Source: Pseudeuparius sepicola
Taxonomy: Eukaryota; Arthropoda; Insecta; Coleoptera; Anthribidae
DNA: 64,000 bases
Assembly: GCA_963920635.1 (NCBI GenBank)
Contig: OY987299.1
Location: forward strand, 130,197,373 to 130,261,372
Reading direction: 5' to 3'
The notes below the pieces were generated by a model. The model did not search any database and was not told the DNA's origin. It saw nothing but the letters and a program-made list of their open reading frames with translations. Of this stretch, positions 32,801-43,560 are shown one piece after another (position 1 is the stretch's first letter; the number at the start of each line of letters is the position of its first letter). Made by a program: the position numbers and the translations under genes.

Positions 32801-35800
32801 TTTGTTTTCGTTCATTTTTGAAACGTGTTTCTGTAATTTTTATTATATAAAATAATGTTTTATTATTGAAGAATAAAAATAGTGCTGTAGGTTGTTGTAG
32901 GAATAAGAGTTTTTGTTTTTATATCTACATATTTGTAAAATATGTTCTCATTTTGACCTCAATTGTTGTAAGTAGTTCGTTTTTGAAACATGTCTATGAT
33001 GTTTTTATACAAAATAATGTAGGTAGAAAGGTGGGTATATATTTTTTAGAAGAATGAATAGTTTTGTACTAACAAGGATTTTTCTTTTCATGTATATAAT
33101 CTACATATTATTTCTAAAATATATGTATTACGAATTCAGTTACTTACGTTACTAACGAGCGTTCATTTAAAGCAGTTTACCTCAGATCTCTAGGCCTCAG
33201 CTAAAGTGCAAATTGTCAGAATTCGCGAAAAATGACAAATAATATAAACAAACTGACGTACATTTTACCTACAACTACAAGAACCTTTTTTGAGGTCAAA
33301 TTTAAATGAATTGCATAAATAATCGGTGAACACGTTTTTACAAGAAAAGTCTAATTCTCCATAGGTATATCAACTTATTGATTATGTAACCAGTTCAGTT
33401 AGAGTAGTAACTTTACATAACTAGTTACGTAAAATTTTACTTTTCAAAACTAGTTACGTAAAACTGGACGTATCATCACTTGCTCAGGTTTTGAAAGATG
33501 TCACTTTATACTATGTCGAAATTTGGAAAAGCATTTATAGACATCTATATCTATTAACTATATAATATCATGAATTTTGTTCAAAGATTTTAGATCATTT
33601 AGAGGATCTTAGATCGTTTAGAAGATCTTAGATTGTTTAGAAGATCTTAGATCGTTTAGAAAATCTTAGATCGTTTTGATCTTCGATTGTTCAAAAGATC
33701 TCAGATCGATTGACCTTTTTTAAATAGATCATTTTTGGGCGATCTTTGATCTAAGATCGTTTTTGCATGAAAAGATCTATTTTTAAACGATCTTAGATCT
33801 TTTTTTTTGAAAAATGATCTGATCTATGATCTAGATCTTTTTGGGCGCGATCTTTCCCAGCTCTGACCAAGATATTACATTATTTATGGCTTCCGTATAA
33901 ATTATTTCAAATTTCCCGCCTCATTTAAGGTTAAAAATTGTATCTTTAAAATGAAGACTCCAAAATAAAAAAAAAGTATACGATAAACCAGTATTATTTT
34001 CTAAAGTTCTAACGATAAATGATAAAACAAGAGTATAGGAATGTAAAATAAAGTTCAAAAACACAATCTTACCTTATGGTGTTCTCCGCCATATCCAAAT
34101 TTGAAATGACATTATTCAAAAACTCCAAACTTTCGGGTACTGACGGCGGTCTACTTATATGGTTACAGTTCGTATCCGGTAAATTTAAATCGGGCACAAA
34201 CTGCGGAATTGTATCTTTCACATAATAATAATGTCTCATGGTGTGCGGCTCCAACATCGGTATTATCGTCAGCGAGTGCTGAGCGGCGTTTAAAATCAGA
34301 ATTAAAATGCAGATATCTAATAAAAAATTAATTAAGGCAAACACTAGGAAATAAATATATAATTGTTTAAAATAACGATTTCTAAAAAGGATACAATGTG
34401 GATTTTCAACGTCAGGTTCGGCCATGTCGAAAAACGGATGTATGTTCAAAAATTGGGGCACGAGTGGCAAAACCAACTCGGGGTGTTTCCCCCCGATACA
34501 CTGTAGACATTTGTAAGTGGATCGTTTATCTTGCGGGTATTTTTTGAGGTTATTCAAAATTTTTTCGACGCACAATTTTAAGCCGGCAGTGGTTGCCATT
34601 CTACAAGAAGCCAACATCCTGTGGAGGCCTTCTCGGACATCTTGAGAAAAATCCTCAATGGCACCTAAAATCTCCCCATTACGAATGTTCTTTTTCGACA
34701 ACAATTTCAAAAATGTTACACACCCAAGATCGTCTCTAACTGGTCGTCCCTCAAAATAATATGCTCCGATATCCTCCGTAGACTGTCGATCGCCTTCAGC
34801 CTCACATCCTCGATTTCGTCGTTGAACATGTCCACCATGAAATCTAACGCCATATTGGCGAACTGGGGGTTGCTTATCGACAGCTGACATAGCGATTCGA
34901 CGGCGGCCGACCTAACCTCCAAAAATTCGTCCTCCAAACCGTGCACGAAGGCCCCGCAGGCCCCGCTGCTCATCAAGCTTACGGTCTCGGCATTTAAAAG
35001 TTCCTTCGGGGCATCGTCGGCCCATTTCTTGCCGCTCGCCCATTCTCCGCTGGTGACGTTTTCCCAAGCCAACTCGTGGGCGGTTCTCTAAGTGAAGCGA
35101 GTAAAAAATCAGCTCGATTTTACCAAGGAAATGAACTGGAGATTTCCTTTTTTGATACCACCCTTCTACTGTGAGACCTCTGTTATTTGTTTAACTTCTC
35201 GTTTTTTTTTTTAGTTTGAACAAAGACGACAAACCAAATAAACTGAACACTAATAAATTTCCCTAGGAATTTAACAAATAACCATTTATCCAACAAAAAA
35301 GGATTTATTTATACTTCAGGGTCGAGAAATCTTTGAAACTTTCAATGTGTTTGTTGAAATTTATGAAATTTAAAGAAAGTTTCACGTGAAAATTTCGCAA
35401 TCATTTCCTATAAACAGTCCCCACCCAAGCCTAAAAATTATGTATGTGTATGAAGTGGCATAGGTATAGGGTGTCCCAGATAGAGATAAGACGTTACTTG
35501 TGTGTAACTAAACTTGTGTAGTTTTTCCAAGAAACCGAATGCAGTAAAGAAAAAACAATCGAGCAACAAATATAAGTTTTGACCAAAAAACTATTTTTTT
35601 TTGAAAAATCAAAATGGCGGATTACAGCGGTTTTTGTTATAAATCATTACTGTAACAAAAATTATATGTTTATTTTGTTATATCACTTCCCGTTCAACAG
35701 CGTCCAAATTAAATGAAGGGATGGTCGTCTTTCGCATATGTTTTCGCGAAACTTTAATGAAATATATGAGAAAGTTTCGCGTTTTTAAGGAAATTTCTGA

Positions 35801-38800
35801 GAAAGTTTCGCGAAATTTATGAAGTGAAACTTTCGCTTGAAACTTTCGAAAATTTCACCGAAATCTCACTTCATGGGATAAGCGAAATATTTCACTTTTG
35901 AAAGTTTCAAATGTGAAAAATTCAAATGAAACTTTCAAACGGCACAACTCTAGGTACATACCTTCCTCCTCATGTTAGACATCAATTTCTTATCCAAAGT
36001 TTGGTTCAGAAACTTTGGGCCAACCATTTTCATAGATCCCAATAATTTCGCTGCTAAAGTTCGAACATGAATCGATAGGTCTGTAACTCCATTACAAACC
36101 TTTCCAAACGCATCGTCAATTAGCCTGATTTCATGGTCACTTCCTGGTACAAAGATCTCGCTAAAATGTTACGATAATGGTTAAGCTACGATATTTATTG
36201 CAAATATCGCTCTAGGCCAGTAGAGCTCACAATAATACAGAAAAATCAAAGAATGAACATAACAAGCACACATTTCACAGAGTAGCGGAAACTGCAATAA
36301 TATGAAAAACGGTACTGACCGATATGAAATTTTATATCGGCCTTTAGTTTTTACTATCGCCATTAATTCAGCTATAAATCTCAATACAAAAGACAAACAA
36401 TTTATTTTAAATCAAATCAAATCAAATCAAATATGCTTTATTGCCATAAGTAAGGACTTGTTGACAAAGCTGTGTTAATAGTAATAAAAATGTAAATATA
36501 TATAAATATGCAAAATATGCAAAATGCAAAAAAAAAAAATGCAAAAAAAAGGAGAAAAAAAAAATATATTAAAAGTAAAAACACATATTTAAAAAAAAAA
36601 AAGGAAAACAAAAAAATAGAAAAAAAATAGAAAAAAAAAAAAAACACAAAAACAAAGAAACAAGCAACAAGCAAAACAAACAGCAAATAAGAGTATGTCA
36701 ATATAAAACTACAATGAATCCAGGAAAAACTCTTCTAATGTATAGAAGGCTTTTTCCAATAGCAACTCCTTCACTGACCTCTTAAATACTGTCTTAGAGC
36801 TCAGGGATTTAATGGAATTCGGCAAGTGATTGAAAATCTTCTTAGAACCGTAAAAAATCGACCTCCTGACCAGAGCGGACACAGGAATCGGAAGATCGAC
36901 ATTTAGCGCCTGCCTTGTGCTACGACTGCAGCGTCTCGAAAAGCCAGGCTTATGTTTCTCAAAGATTAAACACACAGTCTCCAGAATGAAGAGGCAAGTG
37001 AGAGTCAGAATTTTATGAGTCCTAAATAATGGACGACAGGACTCACGGGGCATAGCACCACAAATGAAGCGTAGGGCTCTTTTTTGTAACACAAATAACG
37101 ATCTCCAAAGAACCAGACCACATGCTCCCCAGAAGCAGATACCATATCTTAAGTGAGATTCTATCAGAGCAAAATAAGCAGTTCTTCTAACAGAAAAGTC
37201 AAGCTCTCTTGAGATGACTAAAAGCGCATAGCAACCCCTAGAAAGCACCGCGTACAGAGAAAGAATATGATCCCGAAAAGATAACGTGTCGTCAATATTC
37301 AGACCAAGAAATTTAGAACATGAAGATTGTTTAATACTTTGTTGATCTATACTTATTTTATTGAGACAACACCTAAAGGAGAGAACATTGGTTTTTGAAA
37401 TGTTAAACTTTAAAAGGTTAGAGTCACACCAACTCTTCACTCTAAGAATGTCTTCCGCGATGACAGCATTCAGTTGGACCGGATCTCTGTTATGCCACAG
37501 CAGAGTAGTGTCATCAGCATACATTGTGAATCTACACTTAACATCAATAAATGCCAAATCATTCACATATAGGAGAAACAGAACAGGACCCAGGACCGAT
37601 CCCTGGGGAACCCCACAATGTATGTCAGCCTCATGTGAAGTTGTGCCGTTCACAGAAACAACCTGGCGACGATCAGACAGGTAAGATCTGAACCACTCAA
37701 GACAAACACCCCTAAAGCCATAACACTCAAGCTTTCCCAACAATATGTCATGGTTCACACAATCGAAAGCCTTGGATAAATCACAGAAAACCGCTGCAGC
37801 AGCGTCACCATCATTGAGGTCCATATAAAGATTCTCAAAGAAAGAAAACATTGCATCCTTAGTGCTCTTTGAATTTTGGAAGCCAAACTGAGCCGAACAC
37901 AAAACTTTAGACTCCTCCAGAAAACCCAAGATTCTACTCTTTACCAACCTTTCCACAACCTTGGAAAGAGAAGGTAACAATGAAATAGGGCGAAAGTTGG
38001 AGGGGTCACTACAATCGCCTCCCTTATGAAGAGGAACAACAATGGCAGACTTAAGGCAAGAAGGAAATGTGCCAGTACAAAATGACAAATTTATAGCATC
38101 AGCCAATGCCTCAATAGCTGGAGTTGGTAACTGATGAAGCACCCTTATAGAAATTTGATCCCAGCCAGAGGACTTCTTATTTTTGATCTCCGTAAACACA
38201 CTTCTTAATTCCCCACCGTCAGTAGGAGTAAAAAAAAAAAGGAATCCCTAACGTGCCGATCCGCCAAATATTCAAGCGGATCAATGGAAGTCGGAATGCT
38301 TGCGGTCAACACGGAAGCAACCGAACAATAGAACCTATTAAAATCATCTCCCGAAAGGGAAGAAGTATCAGCCCTTATCCCAGTTCTACCTCTAAGCTCA
38401 TTCACTATTGACCAACATTCTCTCGGTCCATTCTTAGAGATACTTATGCGGCCACGAAAGTGAATCTGTTTGGCAAGAACAATTAGCCGCCTATAGATCC
38501 TTCTATAAATGTTATAATACCCCACCAAGAAACTATCCGGTGGCACAAACTTTCTAATGTAATGCAGGGAACGTAAATTTTGGGACGAAGTTTTAAGGCC
38601 CTTCGTTATCCAAGGTTTATGATGTTTATTTTTATTTCTTTTTATTAACACCTTAGGAAAAGCCCGTTCAAAGACATCCAGGATTAGTCCATGTAAAGTA
38701 GATAAGGGATTTTTGTGCCCTATAATACGCCAATCAGTATTCACACACAACTGGCGGAATTTTTCAAAATTAGAACTAGAAAATATACGACCATAACGTT

Positions 38801-40537
38801 TAATTTTGCAAAACTTAACATCTGAGAAGTGGAAGCAACACACGATGGCCTCATGATCAGAAAGACCACCACCCACCACGGAGCAAGAGGAACAATCAAC
38901 ATTTGAACATATGTAATCCAAAATGGAGGAAGAATATCTCGAGAACCTAGTAGGCGCATCAACATGCATCACCAAATTGAAAGACCGCAATAAATTCTTC
39001 AGTTCAAGCGAGTGTGAATCACTGACACTGCCAAAGTCAATATTAAAATCACCAGCCAAAACAAAGTGAGACCGAGTCGGTAATCTGGATAAAAGAATTT
39101 CAAGTCTCGTCAAAAAAGAACCCGCCCAAGTGAGAGGAGAGCGATAGACACAGATTACAAACAAATTAAGCTTAACACTAAATATAATACAAAATTCAAA
39201 TTCTCTTTCAATCAACATGTCGTCATACTGATTAAAACTGTAAAAAGCCCAAACATCAATCAAAGAATCTTTGACAAGGATTAGCCTTGTTTATTCTCAT
39301 TTTTTCTATTTTTTCAAACAACAAACAAACGGCTATGGTTTGTGAGTTTTAACTTTAAGCTAGGAAAATTGTAACATGTGCCCGTAAAATTTTATTTAGA
39401 GCCTACTGACATTTGCATATATGAAACAAAATTATTATGTAAAAGCGTTGACTGACGTATTAATAAAGACTGCTCACGGCTGTCATGTTTGACAGTTCTT
39501 TGGCTCACTATGCGCTTCCCGGAGACAAAATACAATGCAAAATACATTGTTGACCATAGGCGCCATCTACTTTCCAGGACATGAAGCTATAGCCGTGAGA
39601 AGTCTTATTAATACGTCAGTCAACGGTAAAAGTGTGAAATTTTTTTTTAAATTGATAATAATTATTAACTTACTTCTCTGGATATGTATTTCCGAGCAAC
39701 CAAATCAACTGAAGAGCAACCTTCCTGACAATTTCATAGTCATCTTTCAAAGCCTCAGATATATAAACATAGATGTTAGGGTTAATTTTAAATCCCCTCT
39801 CGTGTAAAGTAATCACTGTACTAAATGCTTGACTCCTCACTCTTGCATCGTCATTGTTAAAGTACGAACTTAGCAGGTGGATCAATTTTTCTGCCTCAGC
39901 GCCAGTACAAATCGGTGCGTGTGCCCCAATTATTTCCAAACATTTACACTTGACCCCATGGTGGACATCTTTTAAATAACTTTTAGCAACGTCTACCAAC
40001 TTTTGATGAAATGCTACTGCACTATCTGTTATTAATTTACCAAGTTTCAATATCGTATTCATTCCTTGCGCTATAACTTTGTGGGATTTGTCATTTTTCA
40101 GTAACGAAATTACCTCGTCTATAATCGCTATAACTTCACTGCTGTTTTCATGTCCTATATCAGACAACACACCCAAAATCTTAACTCTTACTGCAGACTC
40201 CGATTCGTTTTTAAAGTGTTCGCCAAGCTTACGAATAGCTTCAGAAATATCGTTAGGATCAAACTCATAACCATCGGATACTCGTAATAAAAGCTTCAAA
40301 GACGCATTGCTATTTTTGCAATCTTCCAAGTGGTTTATGAGGGTGATTGCGGAGCCACCAGTTCCCGAGGGTAGTTTCTTTATCAAGCGAAGCTTCTTTA
40401 GAGGTACCTGGCTTTGGTTTTGAGGCTCCTTAAAAAATATTTATATAACTAATAATTAATGAAAAGCCAGAAAAACAAACCTGTACAACTGTTTGGGTGT
40501 ACTCAGCGAGAGCACGTTTTTTCAACACTGCCGCCAT
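29638..40537 (-). CDS. INTS4: Integrator complex subunit 4, complete, ten exons
   Basis: Ten exons, all GT-AG and phase-matched: 40537-40481, 40428-39674, 36160-35962, 35087-34724, 34664-34395, 34316-34073, 31846-31518, 31461-31238, 31188-30963, 29807-29638. They total 2838 nt, 945 residues plus TGA; the human protein is of similar length (963). Diagnostic stretches include [34 protein letters not shown] and [10 protein letters not shown]. The N-terminal two-thirds is a HEAT-repeat solenoid; the last about 200 residues are the beta-rich C-terminal region. In the Integrator complex INTS4 is the scaffold of the INTS9-INTS11 cleavage module, which processes snRNA 3' ends and attenuates RNA polymerase II transcription in the nucleus. 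Start: ATG at 40537 gives [13 protein letters not shown]; a leader free of other exons precedes it. Confidence 0.96.
29880..30910. repeat. AT-rich degenerate repeat in INTS4 intron 9
   Basis: Dominated by TAATTACTT/AAGTAATT variants. A longer unit (CTAATTACTTTTGATAATTT, then AAGTACATTAGTA) recurs near 30522 and 30712, about 190 bp apart. Confidence 0.65.
30963..31188 (-). CDS. INTS4: INTS4 exon 9
   Basis: Residues 815-890: [18 protein letters not shown] and [19 protein letters not shown], the C-terminal beta-domain. Acceptor CCTTTCAG, donor GTAAGT; one base carries into the last exon. Confidence 0.94.
31238..31461 (-). CDS. INTS4: INTS4 exon 8
   Basis: Residues about 740-814: [14 protein letters not shown], then [18 protein letters not shown] leading into the C-terminal beta-rich part. 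Acceptor AATTTTAG, donor GTAAGA, phase 0 out. Confidence 0.93.
31518..31846 (-). CDS. INTS4: INTS4 exon 7
   Basis: Residues about 630-740: [48 protein letters not shown]. Acceptor TTTTTAG, donor GTACTA; the following intron is only 56 bp. Confidence 0.93.
32428..33865. mobile_element. hAT-like MITE with AGATCTAAGATCG arrays
   Basis: Ends CAGAGCTGGG and CCCAGCTCTG, flanked by a perfect 8-bp duplication ACCAAGAT (32420-32427, 33866-33873). Left (about 32440-32795) and right (33590-33850) subterminal regions hold dozens of AGATCTTAGATCGT-type units in inverse orientation. The interior is AT-rich and non-coding. Lies in INTS4 intron 6. Confidence 0.9.
34073..34316 (-). CDS. INTS4: INTS4 exon 6
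   Basis: Residues about 549-630: [17 protein letters not shown] then [20 protein letters not shown], in line with INTS4 homologues. Acceptor TTTATTAG, donor GTAAGA. Confidence 0.93.
34395..34664 (-). CDS. INTS4: INTS4 exon 5
   Basis: Residues about 459-549, with [17 protein letters not shown] and [20 protein letters not shown]. Acceptor GATTTTAG; donor GTATCC is weak. The 78-bp intron that follows (34394-34317) is a multiple of three and has no stop. Confidence 0.93.
34724..35087 (-). CDS. INTS4: INTS4 exon 4 (signature block)
   Basis: Residues 338-459: [28 protein letters not shown], then the near-invariant [14 protein letters not shown] and [18 protein letters not shown]. Donor GTGTGT; one base of a Gly codon carries over a 59-bp intron. 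Confidence 0.96.
35962..36160 (-). CDS. INTS4: INTS4 exon 3
   Basis: Residues about 271-337, too short for a long ORF but clear by splicing: the first base completes Asn, then [14 protein letters not shown] and [12 protein letters not shown], both typical of INTS4. Acceptor ACATTTTAG, donor GTATGT. Confidence 0.93.
36709..38199 (-). pseudogene. LINE reverse transcriptase (496 codons, open)
   Basis: RT domain with [17 protein letters not shown], motif [15 protein letters not shown], motif [11 protein letters not shown] and motif [11 protein letters not shown]; the catalytic Asp residues are present. A C-terminal region follows. The ORF is intact from the frameshift to its stop at 36709, suggesting fairly recent insertion. 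It lacks its own start context because it is the downstream half of a broken ORF2. Confidence 0.9.
38205..39263 (-). pseudogene. LINE endonuclease domain (N-truncated, frameshifted)
   Basis: 352-codon ORF with APE-like endonuclease motifs: [13 protein letters not shown] and LSDHEAIVC, the last being the SDH catalytic motif. A run of 11 T (- strand; 38230-38240) shifts the frame into an early stop at 38205, while the other frame continues into the RT ORF. The N-terminal catalytic region is missing through 5' truncation, so the copy is dead for transposition. Confidence 0.85.
39446..39625. mobile_element. 7-bp-duplication MITE, copy 3
   Basis: Starts CGTTGACTGACGTATTAATA, ends with the complement; flanked by perfect GTAAAAG at 39439-39445 and 39626-39632. 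Sits 48 bp downstream of the INTS4 exon 2 donor side boundary, within intron 2. Confidence 0.88.
39674..40428 (-). CDS. INTS4: INTS4 exon 2 (HEAT repeats)
   Basis: Residues about 20-271, the largest exon; acceptor TTTTTTAAG, donor GTAAGT, leaving two bases AA. Helical repeats with motifs such as [13 protein letters not shown] and DARVRSQAF support the solenoid. The TAA seen in frame just past the donor is intronic. Confidence 0.95.
40481..40537 (-). CDS. INTS4: INTS4 exon 1
   Basis: Nineteen codons from ATG; donor GTTTGT after CAG; phase 0. Basic KKR patch near the N-terminus. Confidence 0.9.
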
Positions 40538-40704
40538 ACTTGTAAATGATTCGGAAAAGGAGAAAAAATTGAATGATATTTTAATTTGAATTATTGCCCT
40601 GCATACTTATTTATTACTTTGTGCGCAAAATTTTAAATGATGATGTGCAGTGCAAGGTTATTGTTTATAGAAGGTGGGTAATCTGTGCCATCTGTGGTTT
40701 ATAG
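40538..40704 (-). promoter_or_regulatory. INTS4 5' leader and proximal promoter region
   Basis: AT-rich sequence upstream of the ATG with no TATA box evident. A MITE begins at 40705, only 168 bp from the start codon, so promoter elements are either in this short interval or inside the MITE. Confidence 0.45.
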
Positions 40705-41075
40705 CATGATACAACAAAAGAGAGATGTGATATTGCGCAGGTTGGACATGGACAGGACACCATATTGGCGCGTCACGCGGTTATAAACAATGGTACAAGT
40801 TGTATCATCTGGTTATAAACAACCGAAACGTCAGAAACGTCTGAGTGTCATTGTAGTGTGTTCTCTGCATTTTCAGCCAATTTGCGGAAGTTTGCGTTGT
40901 AAAATTACTGTTAATTACTCTTTGGTCCATTTGTCCCTTTGTAAACTCAATCAAGGGACATACTGTAATACTTTGCATGTCATAAGTGGGCGGGAACTTA
41001 CCGCCTGACGTAATTGCGCAGAAGGGAACGAAATTGAGGCGGCTAAATATCATATCTCTCTTTTGTTGTATCATG
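40705..41075. mobile_element. MITE with 9-bp duplication, CATGATACAAC ends
   Basis: Ends CATGATACAACAAAAGAGAG and its complement, flanked by perfect GGTTTATAG at 40696-40704 and 41076-41084. Nine bases suggest a Mutator-like transposase. Inside is a GGTTATAAACAA direct repeat (40779 and 40811). Confidence 0.85.
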
Positions 41076-41665
41076 GGTTTATAGCTAACCTTGGTTATTA
41101 CTTGAGGCACAGAATAACTATTCTGTGCTTGAGGTAAGATTTTTGACAGCTTGGTGACAATTGACAAATCACAAAAGTAAGGTGGAAAATTGGACAGCGC
41201 CACCTAGACGTCAAATGGTTTATTACGGTTAGTGCATAGTTTCCACATTTTTCAACAGATGGCTAAATAAGTATTAGAAGTTACATTTTAAAAATCTACA
41301 ATTTGGTCTCTTTTTTTTGCATCTGTCCTATATGTAGTAAAAAAGTAATTTTAGTTGTTACCCTTGTTTATTCTTTGTACAAATAAGATTGTTACCCATA
41401 ACCCCCAGCATCTGTCCTCATCCTCAAATCTGCATAAATATTCGCCTCGTGTTTTAACGGTTTGTTCCAACAGCAGTTCTGAACCGGTTCTCGACGATCT
41501 AAATCTAATGGTATAGTTGATGGTTGAAGACGGTTTTGCAATTACTTTTCTGCATTCTGAGCTAGAACTGGTCCAGAACCAACGATATCGTTGTCCAGAA
41601 CAATGTGTGACCTTAGAGCAGAGCATATTATCACGGACATATATAGCTTCGCTAAGCTATATAGG

Positions 41666-41842
41666 CGTTGACTGTATTAATAAGACTTCTCACGGCTATA
41701 GCTTCATGTCCTGGAAAACAGATGGAGCCTATGGTCAACAATGTATTTTGCATTGTATTTTGTCTCCGGGAAGCGCATGGTGAGCCAGAGAACTATCAAA
41801 CATGACAGCCGTGAGCAGTCTTTATTAATACGTCAGTCAACG
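41666..41842. mobile_element. 7-bp-duplication MITE, copy 4
   Basis: CGTTGACTGTATTAATAAG to CGTCAGTCAACG, reverse orientation to copy 3; perfect ATATAGG duplication at 41659-41665 and 41843-41849. Confidence 0.88.
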
Positions 41843-42039
41843 ATATAGGTCTGTGATATTATACTTATAGCTTAATACTCATCTTGCCGAATAAGCCAAC
41901 TGCAGAATTGACATATTGGTAATTTAGTTCACACCAACTGACAATTTGTCACATCTCAAGTTCCTAAGCCTAAGCATTTGATTTTTTTTTTTTCATAATT
42001 TTCTGTTTACACCACAAAACTTAGGTTAGGTACCTATAT

Positions 42040-42375
42040 TTAGGGATGACAAAATTTAAAAATATATCGATATATAGTTTCATATTGAATCAATTCATTT
42101 TTATTGATATACTCGAAATATTGAAAAAAAAAACGATATATTGAATATATCCATATATCAAATGTTATTGATTTACCAGATGAGTGCTAACAGATAACAA
42201 TAATCTCAATCTTCGTTTTCCAAAGGCCTTCACTATCAGAAATTATAATAATTTTCATTGCAATATATCGCATCAAAATATCAATATATCGCAAGAAAAT
42301 ATTGATATAAATATATCGATATATTTCAAGGAATATATCGATATTTCAAATATATTGATATATCGTTAACGACTT
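42040..42375. repeat. ATATATCGATATAT palindrome cluster
   Basis: Clusters of TATATCGATATA-type palindromes near 42062-42160 and 42260-42365 flank about 100 bp of other sequence. It resembles a small MITE beginning TAGGGATGACA, but matching ends and a target duplication are not clear. Confidence 0.55.
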
Positions 42376-43285
42376 CAGAACTAGTTACTGACAATAGTTG
42401 TTGTGTATGAACTATCACCGTCAGTCGCATTTTGTATATATTAATTAGCATAGCCGAACGAGTATCTTTCTGCTATGGTATTCTAGCATTGATGTAAGCT
42501 AAGGATGTAAGTTTTTCAACATCTTTGATTATAGGAATGCAGGTCAAAATAAGGTTCCCAAATAAAACACATTATAAATATGAGGGTTTATATTATTTAT
42601 GTCATGAAATAAGAACAAAAATATTTTTTGTTACATAAGAATGAGGCCCTCCTGTATCGATTTCCGAGGTATACTTTATGAATCTATGAAGGCTGTGTGC
42701 AAAGTCATGATAACCACTGCACAGTGTGAGATGTCTTCAAAGATTTTTTTAATATTGTGATGTTATGTGCCTTGGCCATATAAGGTTATATGTAAAATTC
42801 TGTCAATTTTAATATTTGACTGAGTGTGCTGTGGATGAACTAACTGTCAAAGTTACGACCTACTTCACAATACAGGGAGCCTTTTACAGACGGTTCTAAA
42901 AATCTCGACAACACAGGATGTAAACCGTTTTTCCAGGGTTATGTCTTATTTGTAATGTTACAATATTCTGACTACTAAATCAATCTAAAAAAAAACTAAC
43001 TAATATACCAGTTTCTTTGACTTACTTGACTAATAAATACAAACGTTAAACACAAAAAAATATGAAAATATAAATAGAAAGATACAATGGCAAATGTTGT
43101 TTTACTTACATTTAACGTAGATGTAGCAAAAACCATCGCATAGAAAAATACTGTTAGATATATTCTCTCGAATACATGTCTGACATACGTGACATGTAAA
43201 TCGACAAATAAACTCGTGATGCTTCAAAGAACGTTAAGTTTTTTAGTGGGTATAAGGTATAAGTGACTACAATAATTAAAGGTAC
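42376..43285. other. Intergenic, nothing recognised
   Basis: AT-rich, with no identified gene or repeat boundary. Confidence 0.4.
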
Positions 43286-43560
43286 TATAGTCGTTCCGCC
43301 GAATAGCGGGACCGTACAATTGACACTGGTAATTTAGTTCATACTGACAAGTCAGGGGTGCAAGGGCCGTATTTCATTTTTTGTCACAATTTTTTTGTTT
43401 AGACCACAAAATGCAGTAATGTATTGCTGCTTCTTCCAAAGTTGTTTGCCTGGACGTCTAGACAAAAACAATACAAAAATAGATCGGTTCCCTTTCCTTT
43501 TCGTAAACTTTCCTTTTTGTCAAAGTGTCAACGTTTTCGCTATTCAGCAGAACGACTATA
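43286..43560. mobile_element. TA-flanked MITE, TAGTCGTTC ends
   Basis: TATAGTCGTTCCGCCGAATA and its near-complement (TATTCAGCAGAACGACTATA) bound 270 bp. Part of the interior (GGTAATTTAGTTCA) recurs near 41920. Confidence 0.7.

Larger units (their letters stand above)
36412..39290 (-). mobile_element. 5'-truncated LINE in INTS4 intron 2
   Basis: Carries an endonuclease ORF then a reverse-transcriptase ORF, sense to INTS4. The 5' end lacks ORF1 and the start of the endonuclease. The 3' end has a GATTT tandem tail at 36412-36430 preceded by T-rich 3' UTR. Probably CR1/Jockey-group; the clade is uncertain. No target duplication seen. Confidence 0.85.

Noticed and set aside
34069..34890. 273-codon ORF read as one continuous INTS4 exon
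   Set aside because: It reads through two short introns (34723-34665 and 34394-34317); the spliced version matches the family, the unspliced start does not.
36438..36701. 87-codon Phe-rich ORF on the - strand
   Set aside because: It is the translation of an A/T homopolymer-rich LINE 3' UTR, not a gene.
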